In this document: positions 1-13,879 of the stretch, piece after piece | Numbering within the stretch: the stretch's first letter is position 1 | How the letters are laid out: each line of letters begins with the position of its first letter | Position numbers and translations under genes: made by a program | Notes under the pieces: model-generated | Seen by the model: only the letters and a program-made list of their open reading frames with translations | The model's database searches: none | What the model was told of the DNA's origin: nothing | Source: Acanthosepion esculentum | Lineage: Eukaryota; Mollusca; Cephalopoda; Sepiida; Sepiidae | Assembly: GCA_964036315.1 (NCBI GenBank) | Contig: CAXIWW010000817.1 | Coordinates: forward strand, 4,251,501-4,315,500 | Reading direction: 5' to 3' | Length of the DNA: 64,000 nt

Positions 1-3000
1 ATAGTCATACCTAGGACTAGTTGGCAATGTGGTGCTCTTGGCACTTTTGCTATCAGCTGTTGGCACTTTTGCTATCAGCTGTTGGCACTTTTGCTATCAG
101 CTGTTGGCACTTTTCCTATAGGCTGTGGTGCTGTTGGCACTTTTGCTATCAACTGGTGTTGTTCGCAAGTTTTAATAAAAACATGTATTTTCATACATTC
201 ATAGTGTTTTTTTTTTAGTGGGGGTTCACTATTTGCTAATAGCTGGGACCCTTTGTGATCAGAAGCCTTGCTGTCAGATGTAGTTTATAGTCATAACTAG
301 GACTAGTTGGCAATGCAGTGCTGTTGGCACTTTTGCTATCAGCTGTTGTCACTTTTGCTATCAGCTGTTGGCACTTTTGCTATCAGCTGTTGGCACTTTT
401 GCTATCAGCTGTGGTGCTGTTGGCACTTTTGCTATCAACTGGTTTTGTTCGCAAGTTTTAATATGAATATATTTATATTTATATTTTCATAGTGTTTTTT
501 TTTTAGTGGGGGGTCACTATTTGCTCATAGCTGGGACCCTTTGTGATCAGAAGCCTTGCTGTCAGATGTAGTTTATATTCATACCTAGGAATAGTTGGCA
601 CTGTTGTTCTGTTGGCACTTTTGCTATCAGCTTTTGGCACTTTTGGTATCAGCTGTTGGCACTTTTGCTATCAGCTGTTGGCACTTTTGCTATCAGCTGT
701 TGGCACTTTTGCTATCAGCTGTTGGCTCTTTTGGTATCATCTGTTGGCACTTTTGCTATCAGCTGTTGGCACTTTTGCTATCAGCTGTTGGCACTTTTGG
801 TATCAGCTGTTGGCACTTTTGCTATCAGCTGTTGGCACTTTTGCTATCATCTGTGGTGCTGTTGGCACTTTTGTTATCAACTGGTGTAGTTCGCAAGTTT
901 TTATATAAACATGAATTTTTATACTTTCATAGTGTTTTTGTTTTAGTGGGGGGTCACTATTTGCTCATAGCTGGGACCCATTTTGATCAGAAGCCTTGCT
1001 GTCAGATGTAGTTTATATTCATACCTAGGACTAGTTGGCACTGTGCTGCTGTTGGCACTGTTGCTATCAGCTGTTGGCACTTTTGCTATCAGCTGCTGGC
1101 ACTTTTGCTATCAGCTTTTGGCACTTTTGATATAAGCTGTGGTGCTGTTGGCACTTTTGCTATCAACTGGTGTTGTTCGCAAGTTTTTAACTAAACATGT
1201 ATTTTTATACTTTCATAGAGTTTTTTTGTTTAGTGGGGGGTCACTATTTGCTCATAGCTGGGACCCTTTGTGATCAGAAGCCTTGCTGTCAGATGTAGTT
1301 TATAATCATACCTAGGACTAGTTGGCACTGTGGTGCTGTTGGCACTTTTGCTATCAGCTGTTGGCACTTTTGCTATGAGCTGTTGGCACTTTTGCTATCA
1401 GCTGTGGTGCTGTTGGCACTTTTGCTATCAACTGGTGTTGTTCGCAAGTTTTTATATAAACATGTATTTTTATACATTCATAGTGTTTTTTTTAGTGGGG
1501 GGTCACTATTTGCTCATAGCTGGGAACCTTTGTGATCAGAAGCCTTGCTGTCAGATGTAGTTTATAATCATACCTAGGACTAGTTGGCACTGTGGTGCTG
1601 TTGGTACATTTGCTATCAGCTGTTGGCACTTTTGCTATCAGCTGTTGGCAGTTTTGCTATCAGCTGTTGGCACTTTTGCTATCAGCTGTTGGCATTTTTT
1701 GGTATCATCTGTTGGCACTTTTGGTATCAACTGTTGGCACTTTTGCTATCAGCTGTTGGGACTTTTGCTATCATCTGTTGGCACTTTTGCTATCAGCTGT
1801 TGGCACTTTTGCTATCAGCTGTTGGCACTTTTGCTATCAGCCTTTGGCATTTTGCTATCAGCTTTTGGCACTTTTGCTATCAGCTGTGGTGCTGTTGTCA
1901 CTTTTGCTATCAACTGGTGTTGTTCGCAAGTTTTTATATAAATATGTATTTTTATATTTCATAGTGTTTTTTTTTAGTGGGGGGTCACTCTTTGCTCATG
2001 GCTGGGACCCTTTGTGATCAGAAGCCTTGCTGTCAGATATAGTTTATAGTCATACCTAAAACTAGTTGGCACTGTGGTGCTGTTGGCACTTTTGCTATCA
2101 GCTGTTGGCACTTTTGCTATCAGCTGTTGGCACTTTTGCTATTAGCTGTTGCCACTTTTGGTATCAGCTGTTGGCACTTTTGGTATCAGATGTTGGCACT
2201 TTTGCTATCAGCTGGTGTTGTTCGCAAGTTTTTATATAAAGATGTATTTTTATACTTTCATAGTGTTTGTTTTTAATGGGGGGTCACTATTTCCTCATAG
2301 CTGGGACCCTTTGTGATCAGATGATTTGCTGTCAGATGTAGTTTATAGTGATAGCTAGGATTAGTTGGCACTGTGGTGCTGTTGGCACTTTTGCTATCAG
2401 CTGTTGGCACTTTTGCTATCAGCTGTTGGCACTTTTGCTATCAGCTCTGGTGCTGTTGGCACTTTTGCTATCAACTGGTGTTGTTCGCAAGTTTTTATAT
2501 AAACATGTATTTTTATACTTTCATAGTGTTTTTTTTTAGTGGGGGTCACTATTTGCTCATAGCTGGGACCCTTTGTGATCAGAAGACTTGCTGTCAATGT
2601 AGTTTATAGTCATACCTAGGACTAGTTGGCACTGTGGTGCTGTTGGCACTTTTGCTATCAGCTTTCGGCACTTTTGCTATCAGCTGTTGACACTTTTGCT
2701 ATCAGCTGTTGGCACTTTTGCTATCAGCTGTTGGCACTTTTGCTATCAACTGGTGTTGTTCGCAAGTTTATTTATAAACATGTATTTTTATACTTTCATA
2801 GTGTTTTTTTTAGTTGGGGGTCACTATTTGCTCATATCTGGGACCCTTTGTGATCAGAAGCCTTGCTGTCAGATGTAGTTTATAGTCATACCTAGGACTA
2901 GTTGGCACTGTGGTGCTGTTGGCACTTTTGCTATCAGCTGTTGACACTTTTGCTATCAGCTGTTGGCACTTTTGCTATCAGCTGTTGGCACTTTTGCTAT

Positions 3001-3738
3001 CAACTGGTGTTGTTCGCAAGTTTTTATATAAACATGTATTTTTATACTTTCATTGTGTTTTTTTTTAATGGGGGGTCACTATTTGCTCATAGCTGGACCC
3101 TTTGTGATCAGAAGCCTTGCTGTCAGATGTAGTTTATAGTCATACCTAGGACTAGTTGGCACTGTGGTGCTGTTGGCACTTTTGCTATCAGCTGTTGGTA
3201 CTTTTGCAATTAGCTGTTGGCACTTTTGCTATCAGCTGTTGGCACTTTTGCTATCAGCTGTGGTGCTGTTGGCACTTTTGCTATCAACTGGTGTTGTTCG
3301 CACGTTTTTATATAAACATGTATTTTTATGCTTTAATAGTGTTTTTTTTAGTGGGGGGTCACTATTTGCTCATACCTGGGACACTTTGTGCTCAGAAGCC
3401 TTGCAGTCAGATGTAGTTTATAGTCATACCTAGGACTAGTTGGCAATGTGGTGCTGTTGGCACTTTTGCTATCAGCTATTGGCACTTTTGCTATCAGCTT
3501 TTGGCACTTTTGCTATCAGCTGTTGGCACTTTTGATATCAGCTGTTGGCACTTTTGCTATCAGCTGTTGGCACTTTTGCTATCAGCTGTTGGCACTTTTG
3601 CTATCAACTGGTGTTCTTCGCAAGTTTTTATATAAACATGTATTTTTATACATTCGTAGTGTTTTTTTTTTGTGGCAGTCACTATTTTCTCATAGCTGGA
3701 CCCTTTGTGATCAGAAGCCTTGCTGTCAGATGTAGTTT
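1..3738 (+). repeat. Satellite A, segmental tandem duplication copy 1 (3738 bp)
   Basis: This block of 12 superunits recurs almost base for base immediately downstream. Superunit landmarks (CCTAGGACTAG-like) fall at about 10, 296, 583, 1023, 1311, 1573, 2052, 2354, 2614, 2890, 3146 and 3428. Private variants are shared with copy 2, including the aberrant AATATGAATATATTTATA spacer near 460-490 and the GGCATTTTTTGG monomer near 1690. Differences from copy 2 seen by eye are C at 115 against G, G at 1583 against C, A at 2275 against G, one missing 22-bp monomer near 1800, and one T in the T-run near 3670. The copy may extend left of the window. Confidence 0.93.
1310..1572 (+). repeat. Exemplar satellite A superunit
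   Basis: This is a representative short superunit of about 262 bp. It runs CCTAGGACTAGTTGGCACTG, then GTGGTGCTG, three full 22-bp monomers, a second GTGGTGCTG, and the closing monomer ending CAACTGG. The spacer from about 1431 to 1582 follows: TTGTTCGCAAG, ATATAAACATG, a T-run, GTGGGGGGTCACTATTTGC and AAGCCTTGCTGTCAG. The spacer is more constant between superunits than monomer number is. Length variation across the array is concentrated in the monomer run. Confidence 0.85.
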
Positions 3739-6700
3739 ATAGTCATACCTAGGACTAGTTGGCAATGTGGTGCTCTTGGCACTTTTGCTATCAGCTGTTG
3801 GCACTTTTGCTATCAGCTGTTGGCACTTTTGCTATCAGCTGTTGGCACTTTTGCTATAGGCTGTGGTGCTGTTGGCACTTTTGCTATCAACTGGTGTTGT
3901 TCGCAAGTTTTAATAAAAACATGTATTTTCATACATTCATAGTGTTTTTTTTTTAGTGGGGGTTCACTATTTGCTAATAGCTGGGACCCTTTGTGATCAG
4001 AAGCCTTGCTGTCAGATGTAGTTTATAGTCATAACTAGGACTAGTTGGCAATGCAGTGCTGTTGGCACTTTTGCTATCAGCTGTTGTCACTTTTGCTATC
4101 AGCTGTTGGCACTTTTGCTATCAGCTGTTGGCACTTTTGCTATCAGCTGTGGTGCTGTTGGCACTTTTGCTATCAACTGGTTTTGTTCGCAAGTTTTAAT
4201 ATGAATATATTTATATTTATATTTTCATAGTGTTTTTTTTTTAGTGGGGGGTCACTATTTGCTCATAGCTGGGACCCTTTGTGATCAGAAGCCTTGCTGT
4301 CAGATGTAGTTTATATTCATACCTAGGAATAGTTGGCACTGTTGTTCTGTTGGCACTTTTGCTATCAGCTTTTGGCACTTTTGGTATCAGCTGTTGGCAC
4401 TTTTGCTATCAGCTGTTGGCACTTTTGCTATCAGCTGTTGGCACTTTTGCTATCAGCTGTTGGCTCTTTTGGTATCATCTGTTGGCACTTTTGCTATCAG
4501 CTGTTGGCACTTTTGCTATCAGCTGTTGGCACTTTTGGTATCAGCTGTTGGCACTTTTGCTATCAGCTGTTGGCACTTTTGCTATCATCTGTGGTGCTGT
4601 TGGCACTTTTGTTATCAACTGGTGTAGTTCGCAAGTTTTTATATAAACATGAATTTTTATACTTTCATAGTGTTTTTGTTTTAGTGGGGGGTCACTATTT
4701 GCTCATAGCTGGGACCCATTTTGATCAGAAGCCTTGCTGTCAGATGTAGTTTATATTCATACCTAGGACTAGTTGGCACTGTGCTGCTGTTGGCACTGTT
4801 GCTATCAGCTGTTGGCACTTTTGCTATCAGCTGCTGGCACTTTTGCTATCAGCTTTTGGCACTTTTGATATAAGCTGTGGTGCTGTTGGCACTTTTGCTA
4901 TCAACTGGTGTTGTTCGCAAGTTTTTAACTAAACATGTATTTTTATACTTTCATAGAGTTTTTTTGTTTAGTGGGGGGTCACTATTTGCTCATAGCTGGG
5001 ACCCTTTGTGATCAGAAGCCTTGCTGTCAGATGTAGTTTATAATCATACCTAGGACTAGTTGGCACTGTGGTGCTGTTGGCACTTTTGCTATCAGCTGTT
5101 GGCACTTTTGCTATGAGCTGTTGGCACTTTTGCTATCAGCTGTGGTGCTGTTGGCACTTTTGCTATCAACTGGTGTTGTTCGCAAGTTTTTATATAAACA
5201 TGTATTTTTATACATTCATAGTGTTTTTTTTAGTGGGGGGTCACTATTTGCTCATAGCTGGGAACCTTTGTGATCAGAAGCCTTGCTGTCAGATGTAGTT
5301 TATAATCATACCTAGGACTAGTTGGCACTCTGGTGCTGTTGGTACATTTGCTATCAGCTGTTGGCACTTTTGCTATCAGCTGTTGGCAGTTTTGCTATCA
5401 GCTGTTGGCACTTTTGCTATCAGCTGTTGGCATTTTTTGGTATCATCTGTTGGCACTTTTGGTATCAACTGTTGGCACTTTTGCTATCAGCTGTTGGGAC
5501 TTTTGCTATCATCTGTTGGCACTTTTGCTATCAGCTTTTGGCACATATGGTATCAGCTGTTGGCACTTTTGCTATCAGCTGTTGGCACTTTTGCTATCAG
5601 CCTTTGGCATTTTGCTATCAGCTTTTGGCACTTTTGCTATCAGCTGTGGTGCTGTTGTCACTTTTGCTATCAACTGGTGTTGTTCGCAAGTTTTTATATA
5701 AATATGTATTTTTATATTTCATAGTGTTTTTTTTTAGTGGGGGGTCACTCTTTGCTCATGGCTGGGACCCTTTGTGATCAGAAGCCTTGCTGTCAGATAT
5801 AGTTTATAGTCATACCTAAAACTAGTTGGCACTGTGGTGCTGTTGGCACTTTTGCTATCAGCTGTTGGCACTTTTGCTATCAGCTGTTGGCACTTTTGCT
5901 ATTAGCTGTTGCCACTTTTGGTATCAGCTGTTGGCACTTTTGGTATCAGATGTTGGCACTTTTGCTATCAGCTGGTGTTGTTCGCAAGTTTTTATATAAA
6001 GATGTATTTTTATACTTTCATAGTGTTTGTTTTTAGTGGGGGGTCACTATTTCCTCATAGCTGGGACCCTTTGTGATCAGATGATTTGCTGTCAGATGTA
6101 GTTTATAGTGATAGCTAGGATTAGTTGGCACTGTGGTGCTGTTGGCACTTTTGCTATCAGCTGTTGGCACTTTTGCTATCAGCTGTTGGCACTTTTGCTA
6201 TCAGCTCTGGTGCTGTTGGCACTTTTGCTATCAACTGGTGTTGTTCGCAAGTTTTTATATAAACATGTATTTTTATACTTTCATAGTGTTTTTTTTTAGT
6301 GGGGGTCACTATTTGCTCATAGCTGGGACCCTTTGTGATCAGAAGACTTGCTGTCAATGTAGTTTATAGTCATACCTAGGACTAGTTGGCACTGTGGTGC
6401 TGTTGGCACTTTTGCTATCAGCTTTCGGCACTTTTGCTATCAGCTGTTGACACTTTTGCTATCAGCTGTTGGCACTTTTGCTATCAGCTGTTGGCACTTT
6501 TGCTATCAACTGGTGTTGTTCGCAAGTTTATTTATAAACATGTATTTTTATACTTTCATAGTGTTTTTTTTAGTTGGGGGTCACTATTTGCTCATATCTG
6601 GGACCCTTTGTGATCAGAAGCCTTGCTGTCAGATGTAGTTTATAGTCATACCTAGGACTAGTTGGCACTGTGGTGCTGTTGGCACTTTTGCTATCAGCTG

Positions 6701-7498
6701 TTGACACTTTTGCTATCAGCTGTTGGCACTTTTGCTATCAGCTGTTGGCACTTTTGCTATCAACTGGTGTTGTTCGCAAGTTTTTATATAAACATGTATT
6801 TTTATACTTTCATTGTGTTTTTTTTTAATGGGGGGTCACTATTTGCTCATAGCTGGACCCTTTGTGATCAGAAGCCTTGCTGTCAGATGTAGTTTATAGT
6901 CATACCTAGGACTAGTTGGCACTGTGGTGCTGTTGGCACTTTTGCTATCAGCTGTTGGTACTTTTGCAATTAGCTGTTGGCACTTTTGCTATCAGCTGTT
7001 GGCACTTTTGCTATCAGCTGTGGTGCTGTTGGCACTTTTGCTATCAACTGGTGTTGTTCGCACGTTTTTATATAAACATGTATTTTTATGCTTTAATAGT
7101 GTTTTTTTTAGTGGGGGGTCACTATTTGCTCATACCTGGGACACTTTGTGCTCAGAAGCCTTGCAGTCAGATGTAGTTTATAGTCATACCTAGGACTAGT
7201 TGGCAATGTGGTGCTGTTGGCACTTTTGCTATCAGCTATTGGCACTTTTGCTATCAGCTTTTGGCACTTTTGCTATCAGCTGTTGGCACTTTTGATATCA
7301 GCTGTTGGCACTTTTGCTATCAGCTGTTGGCACTTTTGCTATCAGCTGTTGGCACTTTTGCTATCAACTGGTGTTCTTCGCAAGTTTTTATATAAACATG
7401 TATTTTTATACATTCGTAGTGTTTTTTTTTTTGTGGCAGTCACTATTTTCTCATAGCTGGACCCTTTGTGATCAGAAGCCTTGCTGTCAGATGTAGTT
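3739..7498 (+). repeat. Satellite A, segmental tandem duplication copy 2 (about 3760 bp)
   Basis: This is the direct tandem copy of the preceding block. The offset is exactly 3738 bp up to about 5530. It becomes 3760 bp after one additional 22-bp monomer (with GGCACATATGG at about 5540), and 3761 bp after a T-run change near 7432. Only a handful of substitutions separate the copies over 3.7 kb. Superunits elsewhere in the array differ by many substitutions and by monomer number. This is therefore a recent event, likely unequal exchange of a 12-superunit block. Homology at this level stops at about 7499, where the next superunit follows the general array pattern only. Confidence 0.93.
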
Positions 7499-10400
7499 TA
7501 TAGTCATACCTAGGATTAGTTGGCAATGTGGTGCTGTTGGCACTTTTGCTATCAGCTGTTGGCACTTTTGCTATCAGCTGTGGTTCTGTTGGCACTTTTG
7601 CTATCAACTGCTGTTGTTCGCAAGTTTTTATATAAACATGTATTTTTATACATTCATAGTGTTTTTTTTAGTGGGGGGTCACTATTTGCTCATAGCTGGG
7701 AACATTTGTGATCAGAAGCCTTGCTGTCAGATCTAGTTTATAGTCATACCTAGGACTAGTTGGCACTGTGGTGCTGTCGACACTTTTGATATCAGCTGTT
7801 GGCACTTTGCTATCAGCTCTTGGCACTTTTGCTGTCAGCTGTTGGCACTTTTGCTATCAGCTGTGGTGCTGTTTGCACTTTTGCTATCAACTGGTGTTCT
7901 TCGCAAGTTTTTATATAAACATGTATTTTATACTTTCATAGTGTTTTTTTTTAGAGGCGGGTAACTATTTGCTCATAGCTGGGACCCTGTGTGATCAGAA
8001 GCCTGGCTGTCAGATGTAGTTTATAGTCATACCTAGGACTAGTTGGCACTGTGGTGCTGTTGGCACTTTTGCTATCAGCTGTTGGCACTTTTGCTATCAG
8101 CTGTGGTGCTGTTGGCACTTTTGCTATCAACTGGTGTTTTTCGCAAGTTTTTATATAAACATGTATTTTTATACATTCATAGTGTTTTTTTTTAATGGGG
8201 GGTCACTATTTGCTCATAGCTGGGACCCTTTGTGATCAGAAGCCTTGCTGTCAGATGTAGTTTATAGTCATACCTAGGACTAGTTGGCAATGTGGTGCTG
8301 TTGGCACATTTGCTATCAGATGTTGGCACTTTTGCTATCAGCTGTTGGCACTTTTGCTATCAGCGGTTGGCACTTTTGCTATCAGCTTTTGGCACTTTTG
8401 ATATCAGCTGTTGGCACTTTTGCTATCATCTGTTGGCACTTTTGCTATCAGCGGTTGGCACTTTTGCTATTAGCTGTTGGCACTTTTGCTGTCAGCTGTT
8501 GGCACTTTTGCTATCAGCTGTGGTTCTTTTGGCACTTTTGCTATCAACTGGTGTTCTTCGCAAGTTTTTATATAAACATGTATTTTTATACATTCGTAGT
8601 GTTTTTTTTTTAGTGGCGGTCACTATTTTCTCATAGCTGGACCTTTTGTGATCAGAAGCCTTGCTGTCAGATGTAGTTTATAGTCATACCTAGGACTAGT
8701 TGGCACTGTTGTGCTGTTGGCACTTTTGCTATCAGCTGTTGGCACTTTTGCTATCAGCTGTTGGCACTTTTGCTATAAGCTGTTGGCACTTTTGCTATCA
8801 GCTGTGGTGCTGTTTGCACTTTTGCTATCAACTGGTTTTGTTCGCAAGTTTTTATAAAAACATGTATTTTTATACTTTCATAATGTTTTTTTTTAGTGGG
8901 GGGTAACTATTTGCTCATAGCTGGGACCCTTTGTGATCAGAATCCTTGCTGTCAGATGTAGTTTATAGTCATACCTAGGACTAGTTGGCAATGTGGTGCT
9001 GTTGGCACTTTTGCTATCAGTTGTTGGCACTTTTGCTATCAGCTGTGGTGCTGTTGGCACTTTTGCTATCAACTGGTGTTGTTCGCAAGTTTTTATATTA
9101 ACATGTATTTTTATACTTTCATAGTGTTTCTTGTTTTTAGTGGGGGGGTCACTCTTTGCTCATAGGTGGGACCCTTTGTGATCAGAAGCCTTGCTGTCAG
9201 ATGTAGTTTATTTTCATACCTAGGATTAGTTGGCACTGTGGTGCTGTTGGCACTTTTGCTATCAGCTGTGGTGCTGTTGGCACTTTTGCTATCAACTGTT
9301 GCTGTTCGCAAGTTTTTATATAAACATGTATTTTTATATTTCATAGAGTTTTTTTTTAGTGGGGGGTAACTATTTGCTCATAGCTGGGACCCTTTGTGAT
9401 CAGAAGCCTTGCTGTCAAATGTAGTTTATAATCATACCTAGGACTAGTTGGCACTGTGGTGCTGTTGGCACTTTTGCTATCAGCTGTTGGCACTTTTGTT
9501 ATCAGCTGTTGCCACTTTTGCTATCAGCTGTTGGCACTTTTGCTATCAGCTCTTGGCACTTTTCCTGTCAGGTGTTGGCACTTTTGCCTTCAGCTGTGGT
9601 GCTGTTGGCACTTTTGCTATCAGCTTTTGGCATTTTGCTATCAGCAGTTGGCACTTTTGCTATCAGCTGTTGGCACTTTTGCTATCAGCTGTTGGCACTT
9701 TTGCTATCAGCTGTAGTGCTGTTGGCACTTTTGCTATAGACTGGTGTTGTTCGCAAGTTTTTATATAAACATATATTTTTATACATTCATAGTGTTTTTT
9801 TTTTAGTGGGGGGGTCACTATTTGCTCATAGCTGGGACCCTTTGTGATCAGTAGCCTTTCTGTCAGATGTAGTTTATAGTCATACCTAGCACTAGTTGGC
9901 AATGTGGTGCTGTTGGCAATTTTGCTATCAGCTGTTGGCACTTTTGCTATCAGCTATTCGCACTTTTGGTATCAGCTGTTGGCACTTTTGCTATCAGCTG
10001 TTGGCACTTTTGCTATCAGCTGTGGTGCTGTTGGCACTTTTGCTATCAACTGGTGTTGTTCGCAAGTTTTTATATAAACATGTATTTTTATACTTCCATA
10101 GTGTTTTTTTTTAGTGGGGGGTCACTATTTGCTCATAGCTGCGACCCTTTGTGATCAGAAGCATTGCTGTCAGATGTAGTTTATTGTCATACCTAGGACT
10201 AGTTGGCAATGTGGTGCAGTCGGCACTTTTGCTATCAGCTGTTCGCACTTTTGCTATCAGCTTTTGGCACTTTCGCTATCAGCTGTGGTGCTGTTGGCAC
10301 TTTTGCTATCAACTGGTGTTGTTCGCAAGTTTTTATATAAACATATATTTATATACATTCATAGTGCTTTTTTTTTAGTGGGGGGTCACTATTTGCTCAA

Positions 10401-11895
10401 AGCTGGGACCCTTTGTGATCAGAAGCCTTGCTGTCAGATGTAGTTTATAGTCATCCCTAGGACTAGTTGGCAATGTGGTGCTGTTGGCACTTTTGCTATC
10501 AGCTGTTCGCACTTTTGCTATCAGCTGTTGGCACTTTTGCTATCAGCTGTTGGCACTTTTGCTATCAGCTGTTGGCACTTTTTCTATCAGCTGTGTTGCT
10601 GTTTGCACTTTTGCTATCAACTGGTGTTGTTCGCAAGTTTTTATATAAACATGTATTTTTATACTTTCATAGTGTTTTTTTTTTAGTGGGGGGTAACTAT
10701 TTGCTCATAGCTTGGACCCTTTGTGATCAGAACCCGTTGCTGTCAGATGTAGTTTATAGTCATACCTAGGACTTGTTGGCACTGTGGTGCTGTTGGCACT
10801 TTTGCTCTCAGCTGTTGGCACTTTTGCTATCAGATGTGTTGCTGTTGGCACTTTTGCTATCAGCTGTTGGCACTTTTGCTATCAGCTGTGGTGCTCTTGG
10901 CACTTTTGCTATCAACTGGTGTTGTTCGCAAGGTTTTATATAAAAATGTATTTTTATACATTCAAAGTGTTTTTTTTTTTAGTGGGGGGTCAATATTTGC
11001 TCATAGCTGGGACCCTTTGTGATCAGAAGCTTTGCTGTCAGATGTAGTTTATAGTCATACCTAGGACTAGTTGGCAATGTGGTGCTGTTTGCACTTTTGC
11101 TATAAGTTGTTGGAACTTTTGCTATCAGCTGTTGGCACTTTTGCTATCAGCTGTGGTGCTGTTGGCACTTTTGCTATCAACTGGCATTGTTCGCAATTTT
11201 TTATATAAACATGTAGTTTTATACTTTCATAGTGTTTTTTTTTTAGTGGGGGGTCACTATTTGCTCATAGCTGGGACCCTTTTTGATCAAAAGCCTTGCT
11301 GTAAGATGTACTTTATAGTCATACCTAGGATTATTTGGCACTGTGGTGCTGTTGGCACTTTTGCTATCAGCTGTTGGCACTTTTGCTATCAGCTGTTGGC
11401 ACTTTTGCTATCAGCTGTTGGCACTTTTTCTATCAGCTGTGGTGCTGTTGGCACTTTTGCTATCAACTGGTGTTTTTCGCAAGTTTTTATATAAACATGT
11501 ATTTTTATACATTCATAGTGTTTTTTTTTAGTGGGGGGGTCACTATTTGCTCATAGCTGCGACCCTTTGTGATCAGAAGCCTTGCTGTCAGATGTAGTTT
11601 ATAGTCATACCTAGGACTAGTAGGCAATGTGGTGCATTTGGCACTTTTGCTATCAGCTGTTGGCACTTTTTCTATCAGCTGTTTGCACTTTTGCTATCAG
11701 CTGTTGGCACTTTTGCTATCAGCTGTGGTGCTGTTGGCACTTTTGCTATCAACTGGTGTTGTTCGCAAGTTTTTATATAAACATCTATTTTTATACTTTC
11801 AAAGTGTTTTTTTTGTAGTGGGGGGTCACTATTTGCTCATAGCTGGGACCCTTTGTGATCAGAAGCCTGGCTGTCAGATGTAGTTTATAGTTATA

Positions 11896-12039
11896 CCTAG
11901 GACTAGTTGGCACAGTGGTGCTGTTGGCACTTCTGCTATCAGCTGCTGGCACTTTTGCTATCAGCTGTTGGCACTTTTGCTCATAGATGGGACCGTTTGT
12001 GATCAGAAGACTTACTGTCTGATGTAGTTTATAGTCATA
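11896..12039 (+). repeat. Truncated satellite A superunit lacking most of its spacer
   Basis: This superunit is only about 144 bp. After three to four monomers the sequence passes from CACTTTTGCT directly into CATAGATGGGACCG. The TTGTTCGCAAG, ATATAAACATG, T-run and GTGGGGGGTCAC parts of the spacer are missing. TTTGCT occurs both in the monomer and in the spacer (ATTTGCTCATAG). The deletion is thus explained by recombination at a short shared motif near 11972-11981. Confidence 0.85.
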
Positions 12040-13228
12040 CCTAGGACTAGTTGGCAATGTGATGCTGTCGGCACTTTTGCTATCAGCTGTTGGCACTTTT
12101 GCTATCAGCTGTTGGCACTTTTGCTATCAGCTGTTGGCACTTTTGGTATCATCTGTTGGCACTTTTATTATCAGCTGTTGGCACTTTTGCTATCACCTTT
12201 TGGCACTTTTGCTATCAGCTGTTGGCACTTTTGCTATCAGCTGTTGGCACTTTTGCTATCAGCTGTGGTGCTGTTTGTACTTTTGCTATCAACTGGTGTT
12301 GTTCGCGAGTTTTTATATAAACATGTATTTTTATACATTCATAGTGTTTTTTTTTAGTGGGGGGTAACTATTTGCTCATAGCTGGGGCCCTTTGTGATCA
12401 GAAGCCTTGCTGTCAGATGTAGTTTATATCATACCTAGGACTAGTTGGCACTGTGGTGCTGTTAGCACTTTTGCTATCAGCTGTTGGCACTTTTGCTATG
12501 AGCAGTTGGCACTTTTGGTATCAGCTGTTGGCACTTTTGGTATCAGCTGTTGGGACTTTTGCTATCAGCTGTGGTGCTATTGGCACTTTTGTATCAACTG
12601 GTGTTGTTCGCAAGTTTTTATATAAACATGTATTTTTATACTTTCAAAATGTTTTTATTTTTAGTGGGGGGTCACTATTTGCTCATAGCTGGGACCCTTT
12701 CTGATCAGAAGCCTTGCTGTCAGATGTAGTTTATAGTCATACCTAGGACTAGTTGGCACTGTGGTGCTGCTGGAACTTTTGCTATCAGCTGTTGGCACTT
12801 TCGCTATCAGCTGTTGGCACTTTTGCTATCAGCTGTTGGCACTTTTGCTATCAGCTGTGTTGCTGTTGGCACTTTTGCTATCAACTGGTGTTGTTCGCAA
12901 TTTTTTATATAAACATATATTTTTATACATTCATAATGTTTTTTATTAGTGGTGGGTCACTATTTGCTCATAGCTGGGACAATTTGTGATCAGAAGACTT
13001 ACTGTCTGATGTAGTTTATAGTCATACCTAGGACTAGTTGGCAATGTGGTTCTGTTGGCACTTTTGCTATCAGCTGTTGGCACTTTTGCTATCAACTGGT
13101 GTTGTTCGCAATTTTTTATATAAACATGTATTTTTATACTTTCATAGTGTTTTTTTTTTTTAGTGGGGGGTCACTATTTGCTCATAGCTTGGACCCTTTG
13201 TAATCAGAAGCCTTGCTGTCAGATGTAG

Positions 13229-13811
13229 TTTATAGTCATACCTAGGACTAGTTGGCACTGTGGTGCTGTTGGCACTTTTGCTATCAGATGTTGGCACTTT
13301 TGCTATCAGCTGTTGGAACTTTTGCTATCAGCTGTTGGCACTTTTGGTATCAGATGTTGGCACTTTTTGTATTATCTGTTGGCACTTTTGCTATCAGCTG
13401 TTGGCACTTTTGCTAACAGCTTTTGGCACATTTGCTATCAGCTTTTGGCACTTTTTGTATTATCTGTTGGCACTTTTGCTATCAGCTGTTGGCACTTTTG
13501 CTAACAGCTGTTTGCACTTTTGGTATCATCTGTTGGCACTTTGGCTATCAGCTGTTGGCACATTTGCTATCAGCTGTTGGCACTTTTGCTATCAGCTGTT
13601 GGCACTTTTGCTATCAGCTGTTGGCACTTTTGCTATCAGCTGTGGTGCTGTTGGCACGTTTGCTATCAACTGGTGTTGTTCGCAAGTTTTTATATAAACA
13701 TGTATTTTTATACTTTCATAGTGGTTTTATTTTTAGTGGGGGTAACTATTTGCTCATAGCTGGGACCCTTTGTGATCAGAAGCCTTGCTGTCAGATGTAG
13801 TTTATTGTCAT
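13229..13811 (+). repeat. Expanded satellite A superunit with degenerate monomers
   Basis: This superunit of about 583 bp carries roughly 18 monomers, several with uncommon variants: TTTTTGTATTATCTG, GCTAACAGC and GGTATCAGATG. A pair of variants repeats in the same order near 13358-13420 and 13445-13510, consistent with internal duplication of a few monomers. It lies immediately upstream of the inversion breakpoint. Confidence 0.75.
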
Positions 13812-13879
13812 ACCTAGGACTAGTTGGGACTGTGGTGTTGTTGGCACTTTTGCTATCAGCTGTTGGCACTTTTGCTATA

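Larger units (their letters stand above)
7499..13879 (+). repeat. Satellite A, plus-oriented block downstream of the duplication
   Basis: There are about 22 superunits with landmarks at about 7508, 7748, 8033, 8274, 8687, 8972, 9219, 9437, 9884, 10192, 10455, 10769, 11059, 11325, 11611, 11896, 12040, 12434, 12740, 13027, 13229 and 13812. None is a near-identical neighbour of another, unlike the preceding duplication. The block ends abruptly at about 13879, in a monomer reading TTTTGCTAT, where the sequence switches to the reverse complement of a spacer. Confidence 0.9.
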
